Positions 1-5,992 of a stretch of DNA of 9,479 nucleotides are shown here, in pieces. This stretch comes from Massilioclostridium sp965141735 (lineage in GTDB: Bacteria > Bacillota > Clostridia > Oscillospirales > Ruminococcaceae), in the NCBI GenBank assembly GCA_965141735.1, contig CBCSOX010000098.1:1-9479 (forward strand), read 5' to 3'. The notes beneath the pieces were generated by a model. It was not told the origin of the DNA. It ran no database searches and was given only the letters and a program-made list of their open reading frames with translations. Position 1 is the first letter of the stretch, and each line of letters starts with the position of its first letter. The position numbers and the translations under genes were made by a program.

Positions 1-414
1 AACCTCGCGGAGCTGCGCGAAATTGCCCGGGAAATGGAGGGGCTCTCGCCTGGGCGGCTCGACTGCATCCAGGCGTTTCTCGAGACCGCGGCGCTCTCCT
101 CCACCAATCTGGACCGGATGCTCGCCCTCAAGCCCCGGGTGCCGATTCTGACGGTGCACCAGGCAAAGGGCGCGGAGTTTGACACGGTGTTCCTCGCGGG
201 TTTGCAGGACGACCAGTTCCCCAGCTATTTTGCCCAGCTCAGCGGGGATTTGGACGAGGAGCGCCGGACGTTTTACGTCGCGATGACACGAGCCAAGCAG
301 CGGCTCTGCCTGAGCTGCGCCCTCGAAGTGGACGGGAGGAGGAAAAAGCCGAGCCGGTTTTTGGAGGACATCCCTGCCGAATACATTCAATCCGATCTGA
401 CAGCAGAAAAATAG
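1..414 (+). CDS. UvrD/Rep-family DNA helicase, C-terminal part (5' end outside window)
   Basis: The reading frame is open from the first base of the window to a TAG stop, so this is the last 137 residues of a longer protein. Two superfamily 1 helicase signatures are visible: a TVHQAKGAEFDTVFL block at visible residues 53-67 (the conserved UvrD/PcrA 'T-H-AKG-EF-VF' motif) and EERRTFYVAMTRAKQRL at about 85-101 (motif VI, with the arginine of the TRA triplet that contacts ATP). The tail carries a PSRFLEDIP element, also typical of UvrD C-terminal regions. From the family, the protein would be an ATP-driven 3'-5' DNA translocase/helicase acting in repair or replication restart. The fragment is too short to choose between PcrA/UvrD proper and another UvrD-like helicase, so no symbol is given. 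A strong terminator hairpin follows about 50 bp downstream. Confidence 0.9.
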   Translation, partial: NLAELREIAREMEGLSPGRLDCIQAFLETAALSSTNLDRMLALKPRVPILTVHQAKGAEFDTVFLAGLQDDQFPSYFAQLSGDLDEERRTFYVAMTRAKQRLCLSCALEVDGRRKKPSRFLEDIPAEYIQSDLTAEK

Positions 415-466
415 CGGGATGTGCGCAATCTGCTGCTCCGGCTCGGCGACTGACCGCTTTATACGA

Positions 467-506
467 GAAAACACCGCCTGTGGGTGCGTCCACGGGCGGT
501 GTTTTC
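467..506 (+). terminator. Bidirectional rho-independent terminator after the helicase gene
   Basis: The inverted repeat has 17-nt arms (467-483 and 490-506) paired throughout, with one G-T wobble, around a 6-nt loop. The arms begin with GAAAAC and end with GTTTTC, so on either strand the GC core is followed by a short T run. It lies 52 bp after the helicase stop and about 100 bp beyond the stop of the convergent XRE gene. It can therefore end transcription from both sides. Confidence 0.85.
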
Positions 507-608
507 TTGTGTCTCCTACTTTTATCATAAAAAATTCTAGAATCTCAAGACAATGGACTTTTGGCGGAACAAAAATGCTATGATACGTTTATCATTCTTT
601 ATTCAGCC

Positions 609-854
609 CTATCTTTTATAAGGATCGCTGCATTCCTCCAAAAGCCAGTTGGTCGTCACCCCTAAAATTTTTGCAAATGCGAGCAGCTCCAAGTCTGTGA
701 CGTACCGGTCGCCAATTTCAATTCTGGACAATGTATTTTTTGAAATGTGAACCCCGTTGATTTGGAGCTTTGCCACCAAATCGTCTTGTGTTAATCGGGG
801 ATTTTGCGTTGTCCTTGCAACACGTATTCTATGTCCACACTTGTTTGCTCTCAT
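609..854 (-). CDS. Small XRE-family helix-turn-helix regulator (81 aa)
   Basis: This is a single-domain DNA-binding protein of the XRE/Cro-C1 type. The helix-turn-helix spans about residues 7-73: LTQDDLVAKL forms the first helices, SKNTLSRIEIG (38-48) is the likely recognition helix, and TDLELLAFAKILGV follows with the usual final helices. There is no ligand or protease domain and no membrane segment. I start it at the ATG at 854 because AAGG (minus strand, 864-867) lies 9 nt upstream; a TTG three codons earlier would sit against that site. It is divergent from the SLOG gene across about 280 bp of AT-rich sequence. A 12-bp sequence occurs both upstream of and inside the start of the gene, which could be an autoregulatory operator (inference). 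Its target is unknown. Confidence 0.82.
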   Translation of the reverse strand: MRANKCGHRIRVARTTQNPRLTQDDLVAKLQINGVHISKNTLSRIEIGDRYVTDLELLAFAKILGVTTNWLLEECSDPYKR

Positions 855-896
855 TGATACCAACCTTGTTTCTATAACTTAAATCACGTATTCTAT
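821..896. repeat. Pair of 12-bp direct repeats at the start of the XRE gene
   Basis: CACGTATTCTAT occurs exactly at 821-832 and again at 885-896, 64 bp apart. One copy is inside codons 8-11 of the XRE gene. The other lies 31-42 nt upstream of its ATG and overlaps TAGAAT/TAAAAT sequences that could be a minus-strand -10 box. A pair of operators used for autorepression would look like this, but two exact 12-mers could also arise by chance, and part of one is fixed by coding. Confidence 0.3.
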
Positions 897-1135
897 TTTA
901 TCTCATTATTTACCAGAAAAGTCCTCTGTAATGAGAAAAAATCTCGATTTATGGGATTTTGAGTATACAAGGGGGTTACATTGTCCATTTGATTGACCGT
1001 GTGCCGTTTTGGATTGAAACAATTGCAATCTTTTGAAATGATTTTCCTACTGATATTGTAGCTCAAGTTATGCAAAAACAGGCTGAAAAATCATTTAAAA
1101 TACATGATTTTTAGGATTTTAACAAGGTGATGGAA

Positions 1136-1609
1136 ATGAAAGAGAAAACCTGCTGTTTTACCGGGCACCGGGACATCCCCAAAAAACTCTACCCCAAAAT
1201 AAAAAGACGCCTGATCCATGAGATCAAGCGGCTCATTTCTCAGGGCGTCCTCTATTTCGGCTGCGGCGGGGCGCAGGGGTTTGATACCCTCTGTGCCCAG
1301 ATGGTGCTCAAATTAAAGCGAAAGTATCCCGACGTGAAACTCATTTTGGTTCTGCCGTTTCCAGGGCAGGCGGACTTGTGGCAGGCGGGCGATGTGCGGC
1401 GGTATGAGTCGATCAAGCGCCGGGCGGACAAGATCGTCATGGTGTGTGAACAGTATCAGCCGGGCTGTTACCACAAGCGCAACCGCCATTTGGTCGACAA
1501 CAGCGGCCACTGCATCTGTTACCTCGCCCGAGTCAGCGGCGGCACCGCCTACACCGTCGCCTACGCCCGGCAACAGGGGTGCAGTGTGACCAATCTCGCA
1601 GGGCAGTGA
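1136..1609 (+). CDS. Stand-alone SLOG-family protein, YpsA/DUF1273-like (157 aa)
   Basis: The protein is a single Rossmann-like SLOG domain. Family marks in order are the N-terminal FTGHR (residues 8-12), the glycine-rich FGCGGAQGFDTL loop (41-52) expected to bind a nucleotide-type ligand, the LILVLPF strand (69-75), the GCYHKRNRHLVDNS block (110-123), and a C-terminal SGGTAYTVAYARQQG helix region (134-148). SLOG domains bind or process nucleotide-derived ligands. YpsA in Bacillus has been linked to cell division and stress, but the biochemical activity is not settled, so no reaction is claimed here. I chose the ATG at 1136 because AAGG at 1124-1127 lies 8 nt upstream; the GTG at 1127 and ATG at 1130 fall on or next to that site. 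The gene stands alone, divergent from one XRE gene and convergent with another, with no clear operon partner. Confidence 0.85.
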   Translation: MKEKTCCFTGHRDIPKKLYPKIKRRLIHEIKRLISQGVLYFGCGGAQGFDTLCAQMVLKLKRKYPDVKLILVLPFPGQADLWQAGDVRRYESIKRRADKIVMVCEQYQPGCYHKRNRHLVDNSGHCICYLARVSGGTAYTVAYARQQGCSVTNLAGQ

Positions 1610-1859
1610 GCAGAGAACTGCCATGAAAAAACGAATAGGCAACCCCTCAGCCCTTCGGTCAATCCACCTGGCCATTGCGTTGCGGGCCGGATGCAAACAC
1701 GGTTGTTTTCTCCCACGCCCTGCCTCCCAGCTGCCCGCGGCTTGGGGGCAGTTTATCCGGTCGGACGGGCTGCACCCTGCCTGCGCTTGTTGAGCTGGAC
1801 GGCGCTGCGGGTTTTTGATGCGGTCGAATTTTGTTTTCAATCAAACAGCCCAGAACGCA
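1610..1859. other. Gene-poor, GC-rich intergenic stretch
   Basis: Together with the hairpin after it, about 335 bp separate the SLOG gene from the next XRE gene. Open frames cross this stretch on both strands, but none has a ribosome binding site or a recognisable protein pattern. Several short GC-rich inverted repeats are present, for example CTGCCC/GGGCAG around 1730-1750, and there is a run GTTTTTG at about 1811-1817. I cannot assign an RNA family to it. On the minus strand it is the region beyond the second XRE gene's terminator. Confidence 0.4.
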
Positions 1860-1891
1860 CAAAAGCCGCCTTGAAAAACAAGACGGTTTTG
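1860..1891 (-). terminator. Terminator-like hairpin after the second XRE gene
   Basis: Arms 1860-1873 and 1879-1891 flank a 5-nt A-rich loop. Read on the minus strand, the stem can extend a few pairs further (to about 1857 and 1894) with G-U wobbles and one bulged base, and the 3' arm contains TTTT. It lies about 55 bp downstream of the minus-strand XRE stop. The 14-nt left arm is identical to the left arm of the hairpin after the his operon, so the two appear to be copies of one terminator type. Confidence 0.6.
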
Positions 1892-1944
1892 CGCTGCACT
1901 CTATTCATAAATTGGAAATCTGACGGTTTGTTCTGCCTGGGCGC

Positions 1945-2187
1945 CTAACGGATTTCCTGCTCCAGGTCTTCAAACAGTTCTGATTTAAAAAACTCGATGA
2001 TGGAGATTTCTAAGCCGTCGCACAGCTTTTGAATCGTGGAGACGGTAGTACTGTGGTTGCGGCCGCTGATGATGTTATTCAGCGTGGACTGTGTCACTCC
2101 GCTCATTGTGCCCAGCTTGTTGATGGTAATTCCTTTTGTGCAGCAAAGGTCATTGATTCTCTCCTGCACAGCTTCCCCAACTGTCAC
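1945..2187 (-). CDS. Small XRE-family helix-turn-helix regulator (80 aa)
   Basis: This is a second single-domain XRE/Cro-C1 regulator, not closely similar to the one at 609-854. The pattern is ERINDLCCTKGITINKLG, then SGVTQSTLNNIISGRN (about residues 29-44, recognition helix near 32-42), then TVSTIQKLCDGLEISIIEFF, which is the canonical HTH_3 layout, plus a short acidic tail. It starts with GTG. The start is well supported by AGGAGG on the minus strand at 2195-2200, 7 nt upstream. It is transcribed alone: the his terminator lies upstream of it and its own hairpin downstream. A 7-bp inverted repeat (ACTTTTT at 2213-2219, AAAAAGT at 2242-2248) in its upstream region is a possible operator, weakly supported. 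The regulon is unknown; nearness to the his operon alone does not make it a his regulator. Confidence 0.87.
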   Translation of the reverse strand: MTVGEAVQERINDLCCTKGITINKLGTMSGVTQSTLNNIISGRNHSTTVSTIQKLCDGLEISIIEFFKSELFEDLEQEIR

Positions 2188-2194
2188 TGTGTAT

Positions 2195-2200
2195 CCTCCT
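2195..2200 (-). promoter_or_regulatory. Ribosome binding site fixing a GTG start
   Basis: AGGAGG on the minus strand lies 7 nt before the GTG of the XRE gene that begins at 2187. No ATG in that frame is as well placed, so this site decides the start. Confidence 0.75.
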
Positions 2201-2328
2201 CTGAACGGACTAACTTTTTCTAGAGTAGCCGTTTTATTTGAAAAAAGTAACCCCTTTTGGGATAATTCTTAAATTTTGTGGCGCGACACTCGGTTGTTTC
2301 ACCCATAGGGCCAACCCGGTCCACTGCT

Positions 2329-2364
2329 GTGATCCAATGCGCGGCAAAAGCCGCCTTGGATCAC
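2329..2364. repeat. Competing hairpin overlapping the his terminator
   Basis: GTGATCCAA (2329-2337) and TTGGATCAC (2356-2364) are a perfect 9-bp inverted repeat. Inside it, GCGGC (2341-2345) pairs with GCCGC (2350-2354) around an AAAA loop, so 14 pairs form with one small internal loop. It shares 2345-2364 with the operon terminator, so the two folds are mutually exclusive. Confidence 0.6.
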
Positions 2365-2377
2365 AAGACGGCTTTTG
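2345..2377 (-). terminator. Rho-independent terminator of the his operon
   Basis: The arms CAAAAGCCGCCTTG (2345-2358) and CAAGACGGCTTTTG (2364-2377) flank a 5-nt loop. On the minus strand all 14 positions pair, one as U-G; on the plus strand the same position is a C-A mismatch. This favours function in the minus, his mRNA direction. It starts about 30 nt after the hisK stop, and its 3' arm ends in a CUUUUG run. A second hairpin (2329-2364) overlaps it and cannot form at the same time. Confidence 0.75.
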
Positions 2378-2407
2378 TGTTGAACGATTGTTCCAAAAAC
2401 GCTTGGG

Positions 2408-3229
2408 TCAGGTGATCGGGATCTCCTCAAAACCGCCGTTTCTCAGCCCCATAACGGTTTTAAAACCGCAGGAGCGGGCGATTTCAAGGGAATCCTCCAT
2501 GTAAAAGTCCAGCGCACCGGGGTCGTGTGCGTCAGAGCTCAAAATAATGGGAATCCGTTTTTCCGCCATCCGTTTCAGCAGAAAGCGAGAGGGATAAGGA
2601 TCCCTGCGGTAACCCCGGTAGACCCCGCCGGAGTTGATCTCACAGATGCACCCGGTGCCGGCGACCGCGTCGACTGCGTCGAGCGCAATGCGGCGGTAGG
2701 CGGGGCTGTCTTCGTCAAAGAAGCGCCCCCCTTGGTTGAGCTTTTTGAGCACGTCAAAATGGCCGAGGATGTCCGGCTTGTTTTTGACCGCCATCTCGGT
2801 GACTAGTGCGTAGTACCGCCGGACGAGCTCGATGCCGTCCCCGCCGCAGAGCAGCTTGATGCAGGCGTCGAGTTCCTCGGGGGTGTTCTCTACACAGTAG
2901 TATTTTCCGCTCTCCCCCTGGAGATAGTGCACCGAACCGATGGTGTAATCGAACTGTTCTCGGTCGATTTCGGAGTAATAATCCCACTCAATGCCGAGAA
3001 ACAGCTCGATCTGGGTGCGGTAGAGCCCCTGGAGGGTGCGGATCTCTTTGCAATAAGCGGCGGTTCCGCTTTCGCTCATGGAACAGGATTTGTCAAACGG
3101 GGTGTAGGAGTGGCCCGAAAAGCCGAGGGAGTCAAACCCCTTTTGCACAGCGGCGAGCACCATCTCCTCCGGGGTGTTCTGCCCGTCGCAGTACACGGTG
3201 TGGGTGTGCGGGTTGGAGAGAAATTTCAT
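2408..3229 (-). CDS. hisK: Histidinol-phosphatase, PHP family (HisK type)
   Basis: The enzyme hydrolyses L-histidinol phosphate to L-histidinol, the penultimate step of the pathway, in the cytoplasm. The 273-residue protein is close to the usual 260-280 aa of the PHP-type enzyme. Visible metal ligands of the PHP domain are H8 and H10 (PHTHTVYCDG), H40 (GFSGH), E81 (GIEWDYY), H101 (GSVHYL), H157 (DILGHFDVLKKLN) and D233/H235 (SSDAHD), which fit a trinuclear metal site. I place the start at the ATG at 3229, one base after the hisIE stop, because the family begins 'MxxxxDxHTH-' and a longer frame would run 36 nt back into hisIE. It is the last gene of the operon, before the terminator. It supplies the phosphatase absent from the monofunctional hisB of this operon. 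Confidence 0.93.
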   Translation of the reverse strand: MKFLSNPHTHTVYCDGQNTPEEMVLAAVQKGFDSLGFSGHSYTPFDKSCSMSESGTAAYCKEIRTLQGLYRTQIELFLGIEWDYYSEIDREQFDYTIGSVHYLQGESGKYYCVENTPEELDACIKLLCGGDGIELVRRYYALVTEMAVKNKPDILGHFDVLKKLNQGGRFFDEDSPAYRRIALDAVDAVAGTGCICEINSGGVYRGYRRDPYPSRFLLKRMAEKRIPIILSSDAHDPGALDFYMEDSLEIARSCGFKTVMGLRNGGFEEIPIT

Positions 3230-3230
3230 C

Positions 3231-3878
3231 TTACTGCATTCTTTCCTGCTTGACCTTGTGGTCAATGACGTGGCGTTTGGCGAGTTCGTCGACGATGTCG
3301 TTGATGGAAATGCCCATCTGCACCATGAGCACCATCACGTGATAGGCGAGGTCGGAGATTTCGTACACCGTTTCCTCCTTGTCCTCCGCCTTGCCCGCGA
3401 TGACGACCTCGGTGCACTCCTCACCCACCTTTTTGAGGATCTTGTCAATGCCCTTGTCAAAGAGGTAGGTGGTGTAGGAGCCCTCTTTTTTCTCGGTCTT
3501 TCTGCCCTCGATCAGCTTGTAGAGGCTGTCGAACGAGAATTCCTTGCGCTCCTCACTGGCGAACAGGGTGTCGTTGAAGCAGGATTCAGCCCCGGTGTGG
3601 CAGGCCGGACCGTCCTTAACGACTTCGACCACGAGCGCGTCGGAGTCGCAGTCCGCCTTGATCGAAACGATGTGCTGGCGGTTGCCCGAGGTCTCCCCCT
3701 TTCTCCACAGCTCCTGCCGGCTGCGGCTGAAAAAGCAGGTCATCCCTTCCTCCATGCTGATGCGCAGGCTCTCTTTGTTCATGTAGGCGACGGTGAGCAC
3801 CTGCTTGGTGTAGTAGTCCTGCACAACGGCGGGAATCAGGCCGTTTGCGTCGAATTTGAGATTGTCCACTGTGATCAT
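3231..3878 (-). CDS. hisIE: Bifunctional phosphoribosyl-AMP cyclohydrolase / phosphoribosyl-ATP pyrophosphatase
   Basis: This protein catalyses steps 2 and 3: the HisE half removes pyrophosphate from PR-ATP, and the HisI half opens the adenine ring of PR-AMP. The HisI domain covers about residues 1-105, with FFSRSRQELWRKGETSGNRQ (49-68), the metal-binding DCDSD (76-80), and cysteines C93 and C100 in GPACHTGAESCF. After a short linker, the HisE domain (about 115-205) shows SYTTYLFDKGIDKILKKVGE, EECTE (153-157) and YEISDLAYHVMVLM, with the acidic residues of the MazG-like fold. The length of 215 aa is normal for the fused form. The start ATG lies 3 nt after the hisF stop, and GAGG inside the end of hisF serves as ribosome binding site, implying translational coupling. 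Confidence 0.95.
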   Translation of the reverse strand: MITVDNLKFDANGLIPAVVQDYYTKQVLTVAYMNKESLRISMEEGMTCFFSRSRQELWRKGETSGNRQHIVSIKADCDSDALVVEVVKDGPACHTGAESCFNDTLFASEERKEFSFDSLYKLIEGRKTEKKEGSYTTYLFDKGIDKILKKVGEECTEVVIAGKAEDKEETVYEISDLAYHVMVLMVQMGISINDIVDELAKRHVIDHKVKQERMQ

Positions 3879-3881
3879 TTG

Positions 3882-4640
3882 TTATATCCTCATTTCTATG
3901 CCCTGCCCGCGCAGGTAGGTTTTCAAATCTTTGATCTCGATTTCTTTAAAGTGGAAGATCGAGGCGGCGAGCCCGGCGTCCACCTTGGGGAGGGTGTGGA
4001 ACAGCTCGGAAAAATCCTCCATCCGCCCAGCGCCGCCCGAGGCGATGATCGGAATGCTCACCCGGTCGGCAATTGCCGCGAGCATTTCGAGGTCAAACCC
4101 GTCCTTGACGCCGTCGGTGTCAATGCTGTTGACAACGAGCTCGCCCGCGCCATTGTCTTCGCCCATCTTGGCCCATTCGAGCGCGTCGATGCCGGTGTCC
4201 TCCCGGCCGCCTTTGGCAAAGAGGCGGAACTGCCCGTCCACCCGCTTGATGTCCATCGAGAGCACGACGCACTGGTCGCCGTATTTTTTTGCGGCCTGCT
4301 CGATGAGCCCCGGGTTTTTGATCGCGCCCGAGTTGACGCTCACCTTGTCCGCGCCGCATTTGAGCACCCGGTCAAAGTCGTCCAGAGTATTGATGCCGCC
4401 GCCCACGGTGAGGGGGATAAAGATCTGGCTCGCGACCTGGGTCAGGATGTCGGTGAACAGGGCGCGCCCTTCAAACGACGCGGTGATGTCGTAAAACACT
4501 AGCTCGTCCGCGCCGCTCTGGTTGTAGAATTTCGCGAGTTCCACGGGGTGCTCCACATCCTGGATGCCCTCAAAGTTGACCCCTTTGACCACCCGGCCGT
4601 CGCGGATGTCCAGGCAGGGGATAATCCGTTTGGTAATCAT
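3882..4640 (-). CDS. hisF: Imidazole glycerol phosphate synthase, cyclase subunit
   Basis: HisF uses ammonia delivered by HisH to convert PRFAR into imidazole glycerol phosphate and AICAR. It is a 252-residue (beta/alpha)8 barrel with the expected start MITKRIIPCLDIRDGRVVKG. The two catalytic aspartates are in the standard positions, D11 (CLDI) and D130 (LSMDIK). Phosphate-binding loops are visible as TVGGGI (78-83) and IASGGAG near the C-terminus. Its ATG overlaps the hisA stop by 4 nt (ATGA), so translation is probably coupled. Nothing is truncated or unusual. Confidence 0.97.
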   Translation of the reverse strand: MITKRIIPCLDIRDGRVVKGVNFEGIQDVEHPVELAKFYNQSGADELVFYDITASFEGRALFTDILTQVASQIFIPLTVGGGINTLDDFDRVLKCGADKVSVNSGAIKNPGLIEQAAKKYGDQCVVLSMDIKRVDGQFRLFAKGGREDTGIDALEWAKMGEDNGAGELVVNSIDTDGVKDGFDLEMLAAIADRVSIPIIASGGAGRMEDFSELFHTLPKVDAGLAASIFHFKEIEIKDLKTYLRGQGIEMRI

Positions 4641-5359
4641 GCCTCTCCCTCCGCAAGCTGGATGACCCGTTTCAGGTCGAGTGTGTCGGTGTAAATCGCC
4701 TTGCCCACGATTGCGGCGTAGGTGCCCATCTCTTTGAGCGCGGTGATCTCCCGCTCAAACGAGATGCCGCCCGAGGCGACGACGTCGAGCCCGTCGATGT
4801 CGCTGAGGGTCTTGTAAATCTCGAGATTGGTTCCCTTGAGCTCGCCGTCTTTGGAAATATCGGTGTAAATCACCGTTTTCACCCCAATTTCGCCAAGTTC
4901 TTTGCAAAAGTCGACCGATTGGGTGCCGGTGATTTCCTTCCAGCCGTTAATTGCAATGAGGCCGTCCTTTGCGTCGACGCCGACTGCAATTTTTTCCTTG
5001 TATTTGGCGACCATCTCTTTTAAAAAGGGAAAGTTGGTGATTGCGACTGTGCCGAGAATCACCCGGCCCACCCCGAGATCGAGGTACTGCCGGATGCGCT
5101 CTTCATCCCGGATGCCGCCGCCCACTTCGATGAACAGGCCGCCCTCCTGGACAATGGCGCGGATGGCGTCAAAGTTGGCCAAAGTCCCGTCTTTCGCCCC
5201 GTCGAGATCCACGACGTGGAGGTTTTTCGCCCCCGCGGCCTTGAATTTGCGGGCGATGTCCGCCGGGTCGGGGGAGTAGATGTCCATTTGATCGTAATCG
5301 CCCTGGGTCAGCCGGACCACCTGTCCGCCGCGCAGGTCGATTGCGGGAAAAATCTGCAT
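4637..5359 (-). CDS. hisA: ProFAR isomerase (phosphoribosylformimino-AICAR ribotide isomerase)
   Basis: HisA carries out the Amadori rearrangement of ProFAR to PRFAR, the substrate of HisF. The 240-residue (beta/alpha)8 barrel shows catalytic D8 (PAIDLRGG) and D129 (VGVDAKDG), plus the phosphate loops VGGGI (79-83) and ASGGI. The start is set at the ATG at 5359 because an ideal AGGAGG lies 6 nt upstream and the protein then begins in the family manner, MQIFPAIDLRGG. The frame stays open far upstream through hisH, but that extension is Ser/Arg/Thr-rich shadow sequence. hisH ends 10 nt upstream. Confidence 0.96.
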   Translation of the reverse strand: MQIFPAIDLRGGQVVRLTQGDYDQMDIYSPDPADIARKFKAAGAKNLHVVDLDGAKDGTLANFDAIRAIVQEGGLFIEVGGGIRDEERIRQYLDLGVGRVILGTVAITNFPFLKEMVAKYKEKIAVGVDAKDGLIAINGWKEITGTQSVDFCKELGEIGVKTVIYTDISKDGELKGTNLEIYKTLSDIDGLDVVASGGISFEREITALKEMGTYAAIVGKAIYTDTLDLKRVIQLAEGEA

Positions 5360-5365
5360 ATGTTT

Positions 5366-5371
5366 CCTCCT
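5366..5371 (-). promoter_or_regulatory. Ribosome binding site that fixes the hisA start
   Basis: AGGAGG on the minus strand overlaps the hisH TAG stop and lies 6 nt before the hisA ATG. It excludes the much longer in-frame extension into hisH. Confidence 0.8.
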
Positions 5372-5978
5372 ATAGTTCTGAAAATGCCCTGAGGATGTTG
5401 AGCCCCACCTCGCCGCTCTTTTCGGGGTGGAACTGGGTGCCGTAGACGCTGCCGCTGCGTACCGCGCCGGTGATGGTGATGTCGTACTCCGAGGTGGCGA
5501 TGGTGTTTTCCGCACAGTCCTTTGCGTAGAACGAGTGGACGTAGTAGACGCAGTCGCCCTCACGCACGTACTTGAACAGCGGGTCGGACTTGGGGAAGTG
5601 CAGCGCGTTCCAGCCGATGTGGGGCACCTTGAGCGGCCGGGTGAGGTCGTCCGCAATGGGGCAGACCCTGCCCGGGACAAGGCCGAGGCCGTCGTGCTCC
5701 CCGTATTCATAGCTTTTGTCAAACAGCAACTGCATGCCGAGGCAGATGCCGAGCAGCGGCTTGCCCGCCGCAGTCTGCTGCCGGATGGTGTCGATGAGAC
5801 CTGTGTCGCGCAGTTTCTGCGCCGCGTCGGAAAATGCCCCCACGCCGGGCAGGATGATCCGGTCGGCGGAAAGGATGTCCTCTGCGCTGCCGGTGATTTT
5901 GTTGTCAAGCCCGAGGTAGGTGAGGGAACTGCTCAGGGAAAACAGGTTGCCCACCCCGTAGTCAATGATTGCGATCAT
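5370..5978 (-). CDS. hisH: Imidazole glycerol phosphate synthase, glutaminase subunit
   Basis: HisH is a class I glutamine amidotransferase that hydrolyses glutamine and channels ammonia to HisF. The catalytic triad is visible: C79 in GICLGMQLL, and H184 and E186 in TQFHPEKSG. The N-terminal IAIIDYGVGNL and the LPGVGAF loop (43-49) are typical of HisH. At 202 aa it has the usual length. The ATG at 5978 has AGGAGG 5 nt upstream, and the gene begins 14 nt after the hisB stop. It is two genes away from its partner hisF, with hisA between, the common his arrangement. Confidence 0.96.
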   Translation of the reverse strand: MIAIIDYGVGNLFSLSSSLTYLGLDNKITGSAEDILSADRIILPGVGAFSDAAQKLRDTGLIDTIRQQTAAGKPLLGICLGMQLLFDKSYEYGEHDGLGLVPGRVCPIADDLTRPLKVPHIGWNALHFPKSDPLFKYVREGDCVYYVHSFYAKDCAENTIATSEYDITITGAVRSGSVYGTQFHPEKSGEVGLNILRAFSEL

Positions 5979-5992
5979 ACTTGCCTCCTGTT

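Noticed and set aside
580..595. ATGATA/TATCAT inverted repeat after the first XRE gene as its terminator
   Set aside because: The stem is six mostly A-T pairs and too weak; the strong hairpin at 467-506 serves better. It remains possible as a minor site.
893..1075. Minus-strand 60-codon frame upstream of the first XRE gene
   Set aside because: TTG start with no ribosome binding site, in AT-rich DNA likely to hold promoters, with no protein pattern.
1602..1622. GGCAGT/ACTGCC hairpin spanning the SLOG stop codon as a terminator
   Set aside because: Only six pairs, followed on the plus strand by an A run rather than a T run.
1313..1840. Minus-strand open frame of 175 codons across the SLOG gene and the following intergenic region
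   Set aside because: Its first part is antisense to the SLOG gene, the remainder has no recognisable motif, and no ribosome binding site was seen.
1691..1948. Plus-strand open frame in the intergenic region before the second XRE gene
   Set aside because: Low-complexity composition, no ribosome binding site, and it runs through the terminator hairpin.
609..2187. The XRE-SLOG-XRE cluster as a new defence or toxin-antitoxin system
   Set aside because: The three genes are in different orientations with separate terminators, and no toxin, nuclease, NADase or membrane effector is present.
3174..4502. A 442-codon open frame on the plus strand opposite hisK, hisIE and hisF
   Set aside because: It is entirely antisense to three well-identified genes, has no ribosome binding site, and its Val/Leu/Asp/His-rich composition is what GC-rich codons give when read backwards.
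5360..5908. In-frame upstream extension of hisA giving a 423-residue protein
   Set aside because: It overlaps hisH in another frame, is Ser/Thr/Arg-rich with no family pattern, and the true hisA start has AGGAGG at 6 nt and the normal N-terminus.
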